A stretch of 53,369 nucleotides of DNA from DATDOO01 sp035293245 (GTDB taxonomy: Bacteria; Pseudomonadota; Gammaproteobacteria; Methylococcales; Methylococcaceae), in NCBI GenBank assembly GCA_035293245.1, contig DATDOO010000223.1, forward strand, positions 1-53,369. Reading direction: 5' to 3'. The notes under the pieces are model-generated. The model had not been told where the DNA came from and did not search any database. It worked only from the letters and a program-made list of their open reading frames with translations. The first letter of the stretch is position 1, and every line of letters begins with the position of its first letter. Both the position numbers and the translations under genes were made by a program. Below, in pieces: positions 26,411 through 35,466 of the stretch.

Positions 26411-26986
26411 ATGGCCAGAACGATGAATGAAACGGTTGACTTGAGTAATTGTCCCAGTCCTCACTCATTTAGAAATAGGTTATTAAGGGTGATATGGGGT
26501 TGGGTGTGGTTGTTGCTGTACCGGCCCAGTCCGAGGCCATTACATGGCTGGCGGCGGTCGCTATTAAGACTTTTTGGTGCACGCATCGGCAGAAGTGTTC
26601 ACGTCTATCCCTCTGCAAAAGTTTGGGCGCCCTGGAATTTAGAAATGGAAGAGCACAGTTGTTTGGCGGATAACGTTGATTGCTATTGCGTGGCGCCCAT
26701 TGCAATAGGTGCGCACGCCACCGTTAGCCAATACAGTTATTTGTGCAGTGCCAGCCATGATTATACCTTGCCCGACCTGCCATTGACTTCCGCACCGATT
26801 GTGATCGGTAATGGGGCGTGGGTTGCAGCCGACGTATTTGTGGGGCCAGGGGTAACGATTGGAGAGGGGGCGGTAGTGGGAGCTCGGTCGTCAGTGTTTA
26901 GAAATGTCGAACCATGGACGGTAGTGGCTGGCAACCCCGCTCGGAAAATTCGAGACCGTATTCTTAGCACTGGGGCTACGATATGA
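26411..26986 (+). CDS. Acyltransferase, WcaF-type left-handed beta-helix
   Basis: A 191-residue O-acetyltransferase of the hexapeptide-repeat class. A short hydrophobic N-terminal region (W-G-W-V-W-L-L-L-Y) and R-P-x-P-L-H-G-W-R-R are typical of the colanic-acid WcaF group. From about residue 60 to 175 hexapeptide repeats form the left-handed helix (I-V-I-G-N-G-A-W-V-A, G-P-G-V-T-I-G-E-G-A-V-V-G-A), ending V-V-A-G-N-P-A. The active histidine is probably in C-S-A-S-H-D-Y near 114-120. It would acetylate a sugar of the repeat unit. ATG 26411 is chosen; ATG 26423 is equally possible. Confidence 0.85.
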   Translation: MARTMNETVDLSNCPSPHSFRNRLLRVIWGWVWLLLYRPSPRPLHGWRRSLLRLFGARIGRSVHVYPSAKVWAPWNLEMEEHSCLADNVDCYCVAPIAIGAHATVSQYSYLCSASHDYTLPDLPLTSAPIVIGNGAWVAADVFVGPGVTIGEGAVVGARSSVFRNVEPWTVVAGNPARKIRDRILSTGATI

Positions 26987-27609
26987 CAGAGGTTTTTACT
27001 GCATACAAATACGCGAATGCTCAATTGAATGCATCGCACAGTTATTTGTTACCGGTGTTGAAAAATATACTGCATTCACGTGATTCCACAGGGCGTTTGT
27101 TTGAGCTTGGCTGCGGTAACGGGTCCATCGCTAGCCAGATTAACCAAATGGGGTTTGATGTTACCGGAGTGGACCCGTCGGATGAGGGGATCGCACACGC
27201 ACGTATGCAGTACCCCCATCTAAAATTATTTCAGGGTTCGGCTTACGACGATCTGGCCGAGACCTTCGGGCGGTTTCCGGTCGTGGTAAGCCTGGAGGTG
27301 GTGGAGCACGTTTATTTCCCGCGCAAATACGCACGGACGATCGGCAATCTGCTTGAACCGGGCGGATTCGCAATCATATCGACACCTTATCATGGCTATT
27401 GGAAAAATCTCGCGTTAGCGATCACCGGAAAGATGGACGCCCATTTCACGGCTCTTTGGGACGGCGGCCATATCAAGTTCTGGTCAGTCAAAACGTTAAC
27501 CGAATTGCTAAGTGAGGCCGGCCTGGAGGTCGTTCGCGTAGAAAGGGTTGGGCGAATTCCGCCCTTGGCGAAGTCCATGATTGTTCTTGCCAAGAAAGCC
27601 GTTTCATGA
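26983..27609 (+). CDS. Class I SAM-dependent methyltransferase
   Basis: A 208-residue enzyme starting at an ATGA overlap. Motif I is L-F-E-L-G-C-G-N-G-S near 38-47, followed by the acidic D-P-S-D-E-G near 64 and E-V-V-E-H-V near 106-111, the Methyltransf_11/23 pattern. In this position it probably methylates a sugar hydroxyl of the repeat unit or its lipid intermediate. The substrate is not visible in the sequence. Confidence 0.83.
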   Translation: MTEVFTAYKYANAQLNASHSYLLPVLKNILHSRDSTGRLFELGCGNGSIASQINQMGFDVTGVDPSDEGIAHARMQYPHLKLFQGSAYDDLAETFGRFPVVVSLEVVEHVYFPRKYARTIGNLLEPGGFAIISTPYHGYWKNLALAITGKMDAHFTALWDGGHIKFWSVKTLTELLSEAGLEVVRVERVGRIPPLAKSMIVLAKKAVS

Positions 27610-28442
27610 GCATTTCGGTTCTTATTTTGACGTATAACGAGGAAATAAACCTCCCCGCATGCCTCGCCTCCGTGGTCTGGTGCGACGATGTGGTGGTATT
27701 CGACTCCTGCAGTTCGGACCGAACCGTCGAAATTGCCAGGTCTGCCGGAGCGCGGGTATTTCAACGGTGCTTTGATGATTACGGCTCGCAAAGGGACGCC
27801 GCTCGGACATCAGTGGACTACAAGTATCCGTGGGTGCTGGCCCTGGATGCGGACGAACGGGTGGACGATGAATTGCGGGAGGAAATCCTCAAGCTGGCGG
27901 CGTCTTCGGCAGAAAGTCATGCTGCCTATCTCCTGCGGCGCAAGGATCATTTTATGGGACGCTGGATCCGGTATTCGACTTTATATCCGTCCTGGTTTAT
28001 CCGTTTCTATCGGCATGAGGCAATCCGTTATGAGCCACGCTCAGTCCACGAGTATCCGGTAGTCACGGGTTCCATCGGAGAACTCAAGGAGCACCTGCTT
28101 CATTACAGCTTCAACAAGGGGTTTTCCGACTGGTTTTTCAAGCACGTCCGTTATGCACAATTGGAGGCGGCGGAGAATTTGCGGCATCTGTCCGCTGGCG
28201 CCATCGATTGGCGGGGGCTGGTTCATCGTGATCCGGTGCGTCGGCGAAAGGCACTTAAAGGCTTGTCCTTTCGGCTTCCGTTTCGCCCGCTGCTGAGATT
28301 TCTTTATATGTATTTTGTCCGCCATGGAATTCTGGACGGTTATCCGGGGTTTACCTATTGCTGTCTGCTGGCGATTTATGAATATCTGATCGTGCTCAAT
28401 ATTCATGAGCAGCGATTGCGGGCCAGCGGTGGCGGTTTCTGA
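27606..28442 (+). CDS. Glycosyltransferase family 2 (WaaE/KdtX-like)
   Basis: A 278-residue GT-A enzyme starting at an ATGA overlap. The opening I-S-V-L-I-L-T-Y-N-E-E at residues 2-12, the D-S-C-S-S-D-R-T motif near 37 and the metal-binding A-L-D-A-D-E-R near 79-85 are family 2 hallmarks; the H-E-Y-P and H-Y-S-F-N motifs near 150-180 are those of WaaE-type enzymes that add glucose or related sugars. It is the last gene of the A+T-richer block. Confidence 0.87.
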   Translation: MSISVLILTYNEEINLPACLASVVWCDDVVVFDSCSSDRTVEIARSAGARVFQRCFDDYGSQRDAARTSVDYKYPWVLALDADERVDDELREEILKLAASSAESHAAYLLRRKDHFMGRWIRYSTLYPSWFIRFYRHEAIRYEPRSVHEYPVVTGSIGELKEHLLHYSFNKGFSDWFFKHVRYAQLEAAENLRHLSAGAIDWRGLVHRDPVRRRKALKGLSFRLPFRPLLRFLYMYFVRHGILDGYPGFTYCCLLAIYEYLIVLNIHEQRLRASGGGF

Positions 28443-28459
28443 CTGGTCATTGGCGTGTC

Positions 28460-29356
28460 ATGAGAGCGTTATTCAATACCCTGCGGTTTATTTTGACCCA
28501 CCCCTTGAGCAGGGGACGGCCGTTTCATGCGCTGGGGAGTTACTTTCGTTGGCAGTTGGGATGCCGGCTATTGTCCGGCAAGGTTGCCGTTCCTTTCGTG
28601 GGGTCAACCCGGCTTCTGGTGGGGGCGGGCATGACGGGAGCAACCGGGAACATCTATTGCGGTCTGCACGAGTTCGAGGACATGGGTTTCGTGTTGCATG
28701 CGCTGAGGCCAGGGGATTGTTTTGTGGACGTGGGGGCGAACGTGGGTGCTTACTCCGTGCTTGCCGCCGGTGCGTGCGGCGCTTCGGTGGTTGCTTGCGA
28801 GCCCGTTCCAGCGGCCTACGGGCATTTGACGGATAACCTGCGCCTGAACGACCTGGGCAGTCGGGTGGTCGCAAGAAACGTCGCGGTCGGGGCATCGGTC
28901 GGAACGGTGCGCTTTACGGATTCCCTGGATACGGTGAATCACGTTTTGTCGGAGGTCGAGTCCCGTGAGACCGGCGGCGTGACGGTCCCGGTCGATACCC
29001 TGGATAACCTGCTGCAGGGTTTGTCGCCCAAGGTCATGAAAATCGATGTGGAGGGCTATGAGGCCGAGGTAATCAAGGGAGGGCGGCGGACGTTTCATGA
29101 CCCCGGCCTTCTTGCGGTGCTGGTGGAGCTCAACGGCAGCGGGGCGCGCTACGGCTTTGACGAAGATCGGATCCGTGCGGAGCTGGTGGCTGCGGGGCTG
29201 GCGCCTTGCAGCTACAACCCGCTGAAGCGGGATCTGATCTTCTCCAATGAAAAGGCCGGTTGTTCCGGAAACACCTTGTTTGCGCGCGATGTGGCGGAGG
29301 TGCGGGAGCGGGTTTGCTCGGCGCCGCACTTCGCAGTGCACGGGCGATTGGTTTAG
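28460..29356 (+). CDS. FkbM-family methyltransferase
   Basis: A 298-residue SAM-dependent methyltransferase. Motif I is F-V-D-V-G-A-N-V-G-A-Y near 88-98, with the acidic A-C-E-P-V-P near 112-117 and the FkbM-specific K-I-D-V-E-G-Y-E near 194-201. FkbM enzymes O-methylate sugars or polyketides; here a terminal sugar cap of the polymer is plausible. It lies 17 nt after the GT2 gene and returns to the high GC content of the locus. Confidence 0.87.
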   Translation: MRALFNTLRFILTHPLSRGRPFHALGSYFRWQLGCRLLSGKVAVPFVGSTRLLVGAGMTGATGNIYCGLHEFEDMGFVLHALRPGDCFVDVGANVGAYSVLAAGACGASVVACEPVPAAYGHLTDNLRLNDLGSRVVARNVAVGASVGTVRFTDSLDTVNHVLSEVESRETGGVTVPVDTLDNLLQGLSPKVMKIDVEGYEAEVIKGGRRTFHDPGLLAVLVELNGSGARYGFDEDRIRAELVAAGLAPCSYNPLKRDLIFSNEKAGCSGNTLFARDVAEVRERVCSAPHFAVHGRLV

Positions 29357-29365
29357 GCCGCGGCA

Positions 29366-30039
29366 GTGTCTTTTCCCGTGGGGAAGTGCAGCGTTCTGCC
29401 GGTGCGGAGCGCCCTGGGACGGGCCGTGCCGCGCCGGGTTTGGTTGCTGGGCTGGCTGGTGGTCCTGCTTGCCGCCGGTATGGGCTGGGCGTCGTTTCAC
29501 GTCGGGCCGTTTCTGTCCAGCCGCAGCATCGTCCCGTCGCCGGCGATCTTCTGGTGATTCTGGGTGGCGGACTGGGTGAGCGGGCACGCACGGGGGCGGA
29601 TTTGTATCGCGACGGGTTCGCTCCGCGGATTTTGCTGACCGGCATTGCGGAAACCGGGGTAACCGCGGCGAGCCCGGAACCATTTTTCCGCCTGCCGTAC
29701 CTGCGGTTCCGGGGTGTTCCGCCCGAAGCGATGATTCTGGATTCGGCAGTCGATTCCACCTGGGAGGAAGCCTGGCTGATCCGCAAGCTTTGCCTGGAGC
29801 ACCACTGGCGGACGGTGCTTGTGGTCAGCGATCCGCCGCATTTCCGGCGGTTGTCGTGGAGTTTGGTCAGCGCGACGGCTGGCACGGACATCGACTGGCG
29901 GTTGGTGCCGGCCCAGTCGCCTTGGTGGAACGCCGGTTCCTGGTGGGACAACCCCCGCGCCGTGGAATTCGTGGGCAAGGAAGTTTTCAAGTCGGCGTTT
30001 TACCTGTTTCGTTACGGGGCGGGTCTTGGTACGGGTTGA
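29366..30039 (+). CDS. DUF218/YdcF-SanA-like membrane protein, apparently split by a frameshift
   Basis: Two reading frames make up one protein. The first (GTG 29366 to TGA 29557) encodes a basic stretch and a membrane helix (R-R-V-W-L-L-G-W-L-V-V-L-L) like the anchor of DUF218 proteins. The second, from about 29545, encodes the DUF218 core: V-I-L-G-G-G, G-A-D-L-Y-R, R-I-L-L-T-G, D-S-T-W-E-E-A and V-V-S-D-P-P-H. One inserted or deleted base near 29540-29552 would join them. Alternatively the core starts at GTG 29554, overlapping the first stop as GTGA, and the gene is genuinely divided in two. Family members (ElyC, SanA, YdcF) are linked to envelope sugar metabolism. Confidence 0.6.
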
Positions 30040-30114
30040 CTGACCGGAATTGCAGCGCACGCCGCGCGCCGCGGGGCTGCGGCGGGAGATTTATGAATTT
30101 TTTGGAGTTCGTCT

Positions 30115-31737
30115 TTGAACAAGAATCCTATAGCCGGGGCGCAAACCGCGATGACCTATTTCGTCGTTCCTGGGCGAACCTGGATAAGGCTGGCCGGATT
30201 GGCCGCGGTTTTCGTTCTTCTTTTTTTCGAAATCATTGCCCTGCTGGTCGGCAACTGGCTGAGCAGCGAGGAGTACAGCCACGGCATTTTGATTCCCTTT
30301 ATCGGCGCATTTTTGATCTGGCAAAAGAAGAACGAGCTGGCTCGGTATGATTTCGAGGGCTCCTGGGCTGGCATGGGGCTTTTGCTGGCGGGAGTGGTCC
30401 TTTTTGTTTTCGGCGAACTCGCCAGCTTGCAGATTTTGCTCGAATACGCGCTGGTCATCGTATTGATGGGCGCGGCGTGGGGATTGGTCGGGCCACGTAT
30501 TTTCAAGGAAATATGGCTGCCGCTGTTTTTCCTGTTTTTTGCCATTCCCTTACCCAATTTTCTTTATCAGGGCCTTTCGTCCAAATTGCAGTTGGTTTCC
30601 TCCCAACTCGGCGTTTCCTTCATTCGTTTCTGCGACATCAGCGTTTATCTGGAAGGCAACGTCATCGACCTGGGCGCCATGCAGCTTCAGGTGGTGGAGG
30701 CGTGCAGCGGGCTGCGCTACCTGTTTCCGCTGCTGACCCTCGCGTTCATGTGCGCATACATTTACAAGGCGGCGTTGTGGAAGCGGGCGGTCATTTTCCT
30801 GTCAAGCATCCCCATTACCATCTTCATGAACAGTTTCCGCATCGGCGTCATCGGGGTGACGGTGGAGTATTTCGGCAAGGCGGCGGCCGAAGGCTTCCTG
30901 CACGACTTCGAGGGCTGGTTCGTGTTCATGGCCTGCACCGCCATTCTGGTCGCGGAAATGTGGCTCCTGGCGCGGCTCGGCAAGGAGCCGCGCGCTTTGG
31001 GGGATGTGTTCGGTCTGACGTTTCCCGCACCTTTGCCACCCGGAGCGGAGTTTCGCGAGCGGGCGTTGCCGAAGCAGTTCTGGGCGGTCGCGGCCTTGTT
31101 ACTGGCGGCGTTGGGTGTGTCGCTGTCGCTGGGACAGCGGGAAGAGGTCGTTCCTTCGCGCGCCGGTTTTGCGGACTTTCCCTTGACGATCGCCGAGTGG
31201 ACCGGTCGCCGGCAGACCATGGATCGGCAGTATGTCGAGGCCTTGAAGTTCGACGACTACATCCTGGCGGATTTTGTCAGGCCCCCTCGCCCTGGGGATG
31301 AGGGAAAAAAGCCGGTCGCGCCGGTCAACTTCTATTCGGCTTACTACGCCAACCAGCGCAAGGGCGAGTCCATCCATTCGCCGCGTTCGTGCATTCCGGG
31401 CGGGGGCTGGCAGATCGCCTCGCACGAGGTGGTGAGCGTGGACGGCGTATCTGTCCGGGGACAGCCGATGAAGTTCAACCGGTTACTTATCCAGAAGGGC
31501 GAGGATCGGCAACTGGTGTATTACTGGTTCCAGCAGCGCGGCAGGAACTTGACCAACGAGTACCTGGTGAAGTGGTTTCTGTTCCAGGATGCGCTGGCCA
31601 TGAACCGCAGCGACGGCGCCCTGGTGCGGCTGGTCACGCCGTCCCCGCGCGGCGAGGACCTGGCCGACGCCGACCGGCGGTTGGGGGAGTTTCTGCAGGT
31701 GCTGTTGCCGACGCTGGATCGGCATATTCCCAATTGA
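30115..31737 (+). CDS. xrtD: Exosortase with fused EpsI domain (XrtD-like, VPLPA type)
   Basis: A 540-residue inner-membrane transpeptidase or protease. Residues about 25-290 hold eight membrane helices with the catalytic residues Cys197 (E-A-C-S-G-L-R-Y), Arg242 (M-N-S-F-R-I-G) and His263 (L-H-D-F-E-G-W). From about 325 to 535 comes an EpsI domain (S-I-H-S-P-R-S-C-I-P-G-G-G-W). Exosortases process C-terminal sorting tails; the XrtD subfamily, single chain with EpsI, works on VPLPA tails, which is the tail type at 1-3.7 kb. The start TTG 30115 has TTGGAG upstream; ATG 30151 is the alternative. It sits in the polysaccharide locus rather than beside its targets. Confidence 0.82.
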   Translation: MNKNPIAGAQTAMTYFVVPGRTWIRLAGLAAVFVLLFFEIIALLVGNWLSSEEYSHGILIPFIGAFLIWQKKNELARYDFEGSWAGMGLLLAGVVLFVFGELASLQILLEYALVIVLMGAAWGLVGPRIFKEIWLPLFFLFFAIPLPNFLYQGLSSKLQLVSSQLGVSFIRFCDISVYLEGNVIDLGAMQLQVVEACSGLRYLFPLLTLAFMCAYIYKAALWKRAVIFLSSIPITIFMNSFRIGVIGVTVEYFGKAAAEGFLHDFEGWFVFMACTAILVAEMWLLARLGKEPRALGDVFGLTFPAPLPPGAEFRERALPKQFWAVAALLLAALGVSLSLGQREEVVPSRAGFADFPLTIAEWTGRRQTMDRQYVEALKFDDYILADFVRPPRPGDEGKKPVAPVNFYSAYYANQRKGESIHSPRSCIPGGGWQIASHEVVSVDGVSVRGQPMKFNRLLIQKGEDRQLVYYWFQQRGRNLTNEYLVKWFLFQDALAMNRSDGALVRLVTPSPRGEDLADADRRLGEFLQVLLPTLDRHIPN

Positions 31738-31783
31738 CCCGAGTTAAAGACGCGATGAGTTCGAATCTGGCCCGACGCACACC

Positions 31784-33409
31784 ATGCAACTGTTTTTCAT
31801 CTTTTTGACCGCGTTGTTCGTCTCGATGGTGGCGGTGGCGTTTTTCATGCGTCTGGCGCCCCGCCTGGGGTTCGTCGACGAGCCGGATGCGCGCAAGGTT
31901 CACGTCAAGCGGGTGCCGCGGGGGGCGGGAATCGGCATGGTATTGGGCCTGGTCGCGTCCGTGATGGCCTGGACGGATGGCGGTCATACCCAGCAAGCGT
32001 TTTTTGTGGGGGTCATCGTCATCAGCGTGTTCGGATTATGGGACGACCGTTCCGATCTCAATTACCGCTTGAAGTTCGCGGGGCAGTTGCTGGCGGTCCT
32101 GATCGCGGTCTGGTACGGCGACGTGGTGATCGAGCGCGTGCCCCTGGTCGACGACGAGGCCGTTCCCGCCTTCGTGACGTATCCCCTGACGGTGTTTTTC
32201 CTGCTGGGCACGACCAACGCGGTCAATCTTTCCGATGGCTTGGACGGCCTGGCCGCCGGACTGAGCCTGTTGAGCCTGGTGTGCATCGCTGGCTTGTCCC
32301 ACTTGTCGGAGAGCCGCGAACCGGTGTTCCTGGCCGTTGCCATCATGGGCGGAGTTCTGGGCTTTCTGCGCTTCAATACCCATCCCGCCCAGGTGTTCAT
32401 GGGCGACACGGGGAGCCAGTTTCTCGGATTCAGCCTCGGGGTTCTGGCGGTCATCCTGACCCAGCGCGCCAACACCGCGCTCGCTGCTTCCCTGCCGTTG
32501 CTCGCCCTGGGGCTGCCCATCGTCGATACGCTGACGGTCATGGTGCAGCGCATGGCGCGGGGCCAGTCGCCGTTCAAGCCGGACCGGAACCATTTTCATC
32601 ACAAGCTGTTGACGCTGGGTTTCGATCATCACGAAGCCGTGCTGACGATCTATCTCATTCAGTCCCTGTTCGTGATTTCCGCCTATCTGTTTCGCTACGA
32701 ATCCGAGGCGTTCTTATTGGTTTATTACGGCGTGCTGGCTGCCGCCATCGTGCTGTCCTATCCGCTGGCGCAGGCGTGTCGCTGGCGTCTGCACAGCGGG
32801 CGGCCGGCAGGCGCGTCTCTTCCCAGTCGCGTGGTCGGCATGTTGCGCAGTGCGGTCGGCATCGAAAAATATTCCCGCTGGGCCGTCGGAATCGCTATTC
32901 CGGCATTCCTGGTCGTGGGCGCCTTCCAGGCGGAAGACATCGGGTCCGATACCGGCTATGCGGCGGTGGCCATCCTGGTTGCGGCGCTGGCGTTCCGCTT
33001 GATGCGGCTCCCCGTGATCAACCCGGTGGAAAGATTGGCGATTTACTTTTGCGTGATCCTCGCCGTCTATTCCATGGAATCCCAGGCCGTCACGCAGCCC
33101 GAATGGCAAAGCGGGCTCAACTGGTTTTACCTGGCGCTCACGTTGTCGATCGGCTTAGGGGTGCGTTTCTCGGGCGGCCATTACTTTGCGCTGACCCCAT
33201 CCGACTACCTGGTCATGCTCATCCTGCTCGCTGCGGCGAATCTGTCGGTCTTCGAGGGCACCAACTACGCCAAGCTGGCGGCGGAATCGGCGGTGATGCT
33301 CTATGGCGTCGAATTCGTGCTGAGGAAGCCGCGCTTCACGTCCCGCGTCTTGTGGGGCGGGGCGATGGGCGCGTTTGTGCTGGTGGCGCTGAAAACCGTC
33401 TCGGTTTAG
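31784..33409 (+). CDS. Initiating polyprenyl sugar-phosphate transferase (WecA/MraY family) with extra membrane domain
   Basis: A 541-residue membrane enzyme. Residues about 1-330 are the WecA/MraY-type transferase: D-E-P-D-A-R-K-V-H near 28, W-D-D-R near 85, N-A-V-N-L-S-D-G-L-D-G near 145, F-M-G-D-T-G-S near 205 and P-F-K-P-D-R-N-H-F-H-H near 263. It should load the first sugar phosphate on undecaprenyl phosphate and so start the repeat unit. Relatives end near 350; this one adds about 200 residues with roughly six further membrane helices of no known family. It lies 46 nt after the exosortase gene. Confidence 0.82.
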   Translation: MQLFFIFLTALFVSMVAVAFFMRLAPRLGFVDEPDARKVHVKRVPRGAGIGMVLGLVASVMAWTDGGHTQQAFFVGVIVISVFGLWDDRSDLNYRLKFAGQLLAVLIAVWYGDVVIERVPLVDDEAVPAFVTYPLTVFFLLGTTNAVNLSDGLDGLAAGLSLLSLVCIAGLSHLSESREPVFLAVAIMGGVLGFLRFNTHPAQVFMGDTGSQFLGFSLGVLAVILTQRANTALAASLPLLALGLPIVDTLTVMVQRMARGQSPFKPDRNHFHHKLLTLGFDHHEAVLTIYLIQSLFVISAYLFRYESEAFLLVYYGVLAAAIVLSYPLAQACRWRLHSGRPAGASLPSRVVGMLRSAVGIEKYSRWAVGIAIPAFLVVGAFQAEDIGSDTGYAAVAILVAALAFRLMRLPVINPVERLAIYFCVILAVYSMESQAVTQPEWQSGLNWFYLALTLSIGLGVRFSGGHYFALTPSDYLVMLILLAAANLSVFEGTNYAKLAAESAVMLYGVEFVLRKPRFTSRVLWGGAMGAFVLVALKTVSV

Positions 33410-33564
33410 CCCCGCGTTGTGATCGGAATGTTGACGGCCGAACGGTGGGTTACGGTGCGCAATGAAGGCGAGGACAACCGTCGGACATCGTCCCCATGCG
33501 CCCCCCTGCAAATCCGATCCGGCGCCGGGCGACCCATCGAATATCCCTTAAAGGACTGCCAACC

Positions 33565-34989
33565 ATGACCCTCTATCCGGTGATTCTTTCCGGCGGCTCC
33601 GGCACGCGGCTGTGGCCCCTCTCCCGCGAGGCCTATCCCAAGCAGTTGTTGCCCCTGGCTTCCGACCGGTCGCTGCTGCAGGAAACCGTCCTGCGCCTGA
33701 CGGGCTTGCCCGCCGTGGCCGACCCGCTGCTGGTGTGCAATCACGGCCACCGGTTTCTGGTGGCTGAGCAACTGCGGGAACTGGACGTGAGTCCCCTGGC
33801 GATTTTCCTGGAGCCGGTGGGCCGCAACACGGCGCCGGCCATCGCGGCGGCGGCGTATGAATTGCTGCGGCGGGACGAGGACGCGGTGATGCTGGTGTTG
33901 CCCGCCGATCATCTGATCCTGGACGTGGACGCCTTTCAACAGGCCGTCGCGCGCGCCGGCCACGCCGTGGCTGATGGCAATCTGGTGACGTTCGGCATCG
34001 TGCCCGACCGTCCCGAAACGGGCTACGGCTACATTTGCCAGGGTCAGCCACTGGCTGGGGAAGGCGTGTACCGGGTCGAACGTTTCGTGGAAAAACCCGA
34101 CGAACGGACGGCATCGGCCTATCTGGCGGAGGGCGGTTATTACTGGAACAGCGGCATGTTCCTGTTCCAGGCGAAAACCTACCTGACCGAACTGGAGGCG
34201 TTTCGCCCCGCAATCGCCCAAGCGAGCCGGGAAGCCATGCAAGCGGCGCGGGCGGACCTGGACTTTGTTCGCCTGGACGAGACGGCATTCAAAAGCTGCC
34301 CGTCGGAATCCATCGACTACGCGGTCATGGAACACACGAGCAAGGCGGCGGTGGTTCCCGTCGACATCGGCTGGAGCGACATCGGCTCCTGGTCGGCGTT
34401 GTGGGATACGGGCGGCAAGGACGCCGACGGCAACGTGCTGCGCGGCGACGTGTTCGCGGCGGGGGTGTCCAACTCCTTCGTGCGCGCGGAAAGCCGCATC
34501 GTGGCGGTGCTCGGCATCTCCGACGCGGTGATCGTGGAAACCCGGGACGCCGTGCTGGTGGCGCATAAGGACAGCGCCCAGGACGTGAAAAAGGTGGTCG
34601 AGCATTTGAAGGCCGCCGGGCGTTCCGAACACCTGTTCCATACCAGGGTTTACCGGCCCTGGGGATGGTACGAAGGCATCGATGCCGGAGCGCGCTTCCA
34701 GGTGAAGCGCATCATGGTGAACCCCGGCGCAAAGCTGTCCCTGCAGATGCACCATCACCGGGCCGAGCACTGGGTGGTGGTCACCGGCACGGCGCGCATC
34801 ACCCGCGACGGCGAGACGGAACTGGTGAGCGAAAACCAGTCCACCTACATCCCCCTGGGCGTGAAGCACCGGCTGGAAAATCCCGGCCAGATTCCCTTGC
34901 ATCTCATCGAGGTCCAGTCCGGCGCCTATCTGGGCGAGGACGACATTGTGCGTTTCGAGGACGTGTACCGGCGGGAAACGGAGTCCTGA
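33565..34989 (+). CDS. manC: Mannose-1-phosphate guanylyltransferase / mannose-6-phosphate isomerase
   Basis: A 474-residue bifunctional enzyme. Residues 1-280 are the nucleotidyltransferase with L-S-G-G-S-G-T-R-L-W-P-L-S-R at 8-21 and F-V-E-K-P-D near 175. The C-terminal cupin (about 355-460) has P-W-G-W-Y-E, Q-M-H-H-H-R-A-E-H-W and the isomerase zinc ligands. It makes GDP-mannose, the substrate of Gmd 20 kb upstream. ATG 33565 is preceded by AAAGGA; an upstream in-frame start would add a stretch unlike any relative. It ends the locus. Confidence 0.93.
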   Translation: MTLYPVILSGGSGTRLWPLSREAYPKQLLPLASDRSLLQETVLRLTGLPAVADPLLVCNHGHRFLVAEQLRELDVSPLAIFLEPVGRNTAPAIAAAAYELLRRDEDAVMLVLPADHLILDVDAFQQAVARAGHAVADGNLVTFGIVPDRPETGYGYICQGQPLAGEGVYRVERFVEKPDERTASAYLAEGGYYWNSGMFLFQAKTYLTELEAFRPAIAQASREAMQAARADLDFVRLDETAFKSCPSESIDYAVMEHTSKAAVVPVDIGWSDIGSWSALWDTGGKDADGNVLRGDVFAAGVSNSFVRAESRIVAVLGISDAVIVETRDAVLVAHKDSAQDVKKVVEHLKAAGRSEHLFHTRVYRPWGWYEGIDAGARFQVKRIMVNPGAKLSLQMHHHRAEHWVVVTGTARITRDGETELVSENQSTYIPLGVKHRLENPGQIPLHLIEVQSGAYLGEDDIVRFEDVYRRETES

Positions 34990-35010
34990 GCGGGAGAGGC
35001 CTTGAGTTAG

Positions 35011-35466
35011 TTACCCTTGCAACGCCGACAGCAGGGCCTGCAGGGATTCCGGATCGGCCAGGCGGTGTTCGTGACCGACCGTGATCAGGCTGGACTCGGG
35101 CAGGCCGCTGTTCTCAAGCAGCTCCAGGCTGTCGGCGAATGGCACGACGTCGTCCTCGCGGGCGTGCAGAATCCGCGTACCGGGCTTGACCGTCCGCGCC
35201 GTTCCCCAGCGTTTCCAGGCGGGACAGAGCAGGACCAGCCGGGCATCGCCCGAGCGGAGGTTCATGGCGATGGCCCCACCGCGGCTGGAGCCCGCCACGA
35301 TGGCCGGAGGCTGCGTGTCGAATGCTTCCTGGGCGAGGCGCACCGCCGCATCGAAGTCGTCGTCGGGCAGCGCGGGCTGGATCAATTCCAGGCCGTGTTC
35401 GATGAGATAGGCGGGCTTGACGCCGAAAGGGACCGAATGCCAGCCGTGGAGGTACAGGATTTTCAT
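35011..35466 (-). CDS. Small alpha/beta hydrolase
   Basis: A 151-residue protein. It begins K-I-L-Y-L-H-G-W, the oxyanion-hole motif of alpha/beta hydrolases; the nucleophile is Ser61 in G-S-S-R-G-G at 59-64, the acid is Asp105 or Asp106 in R-E-D-D-V-V-P, and the histidine is His132 or His134 near the C-terminus. The small size and motif order resemble YqiA-type esterases. The start codon is ATG read on the minus strand at 35466. The divergent neighbour is yjbQ. Confidence 0.75.
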   Translation of the reverse strand: MKILYLHGWHSVPFGVKPAYLIEHGLELIQPALPDDDFDAAVRLAQEAFDTQPPAIVAGSSRGGAIAMNLRSGDARLVLLCPAWKRWGTARTVKPGTRILHAREDDVVPFADSLELLENSGLPESSLITVGHEHRLADPESLQALLSALQG

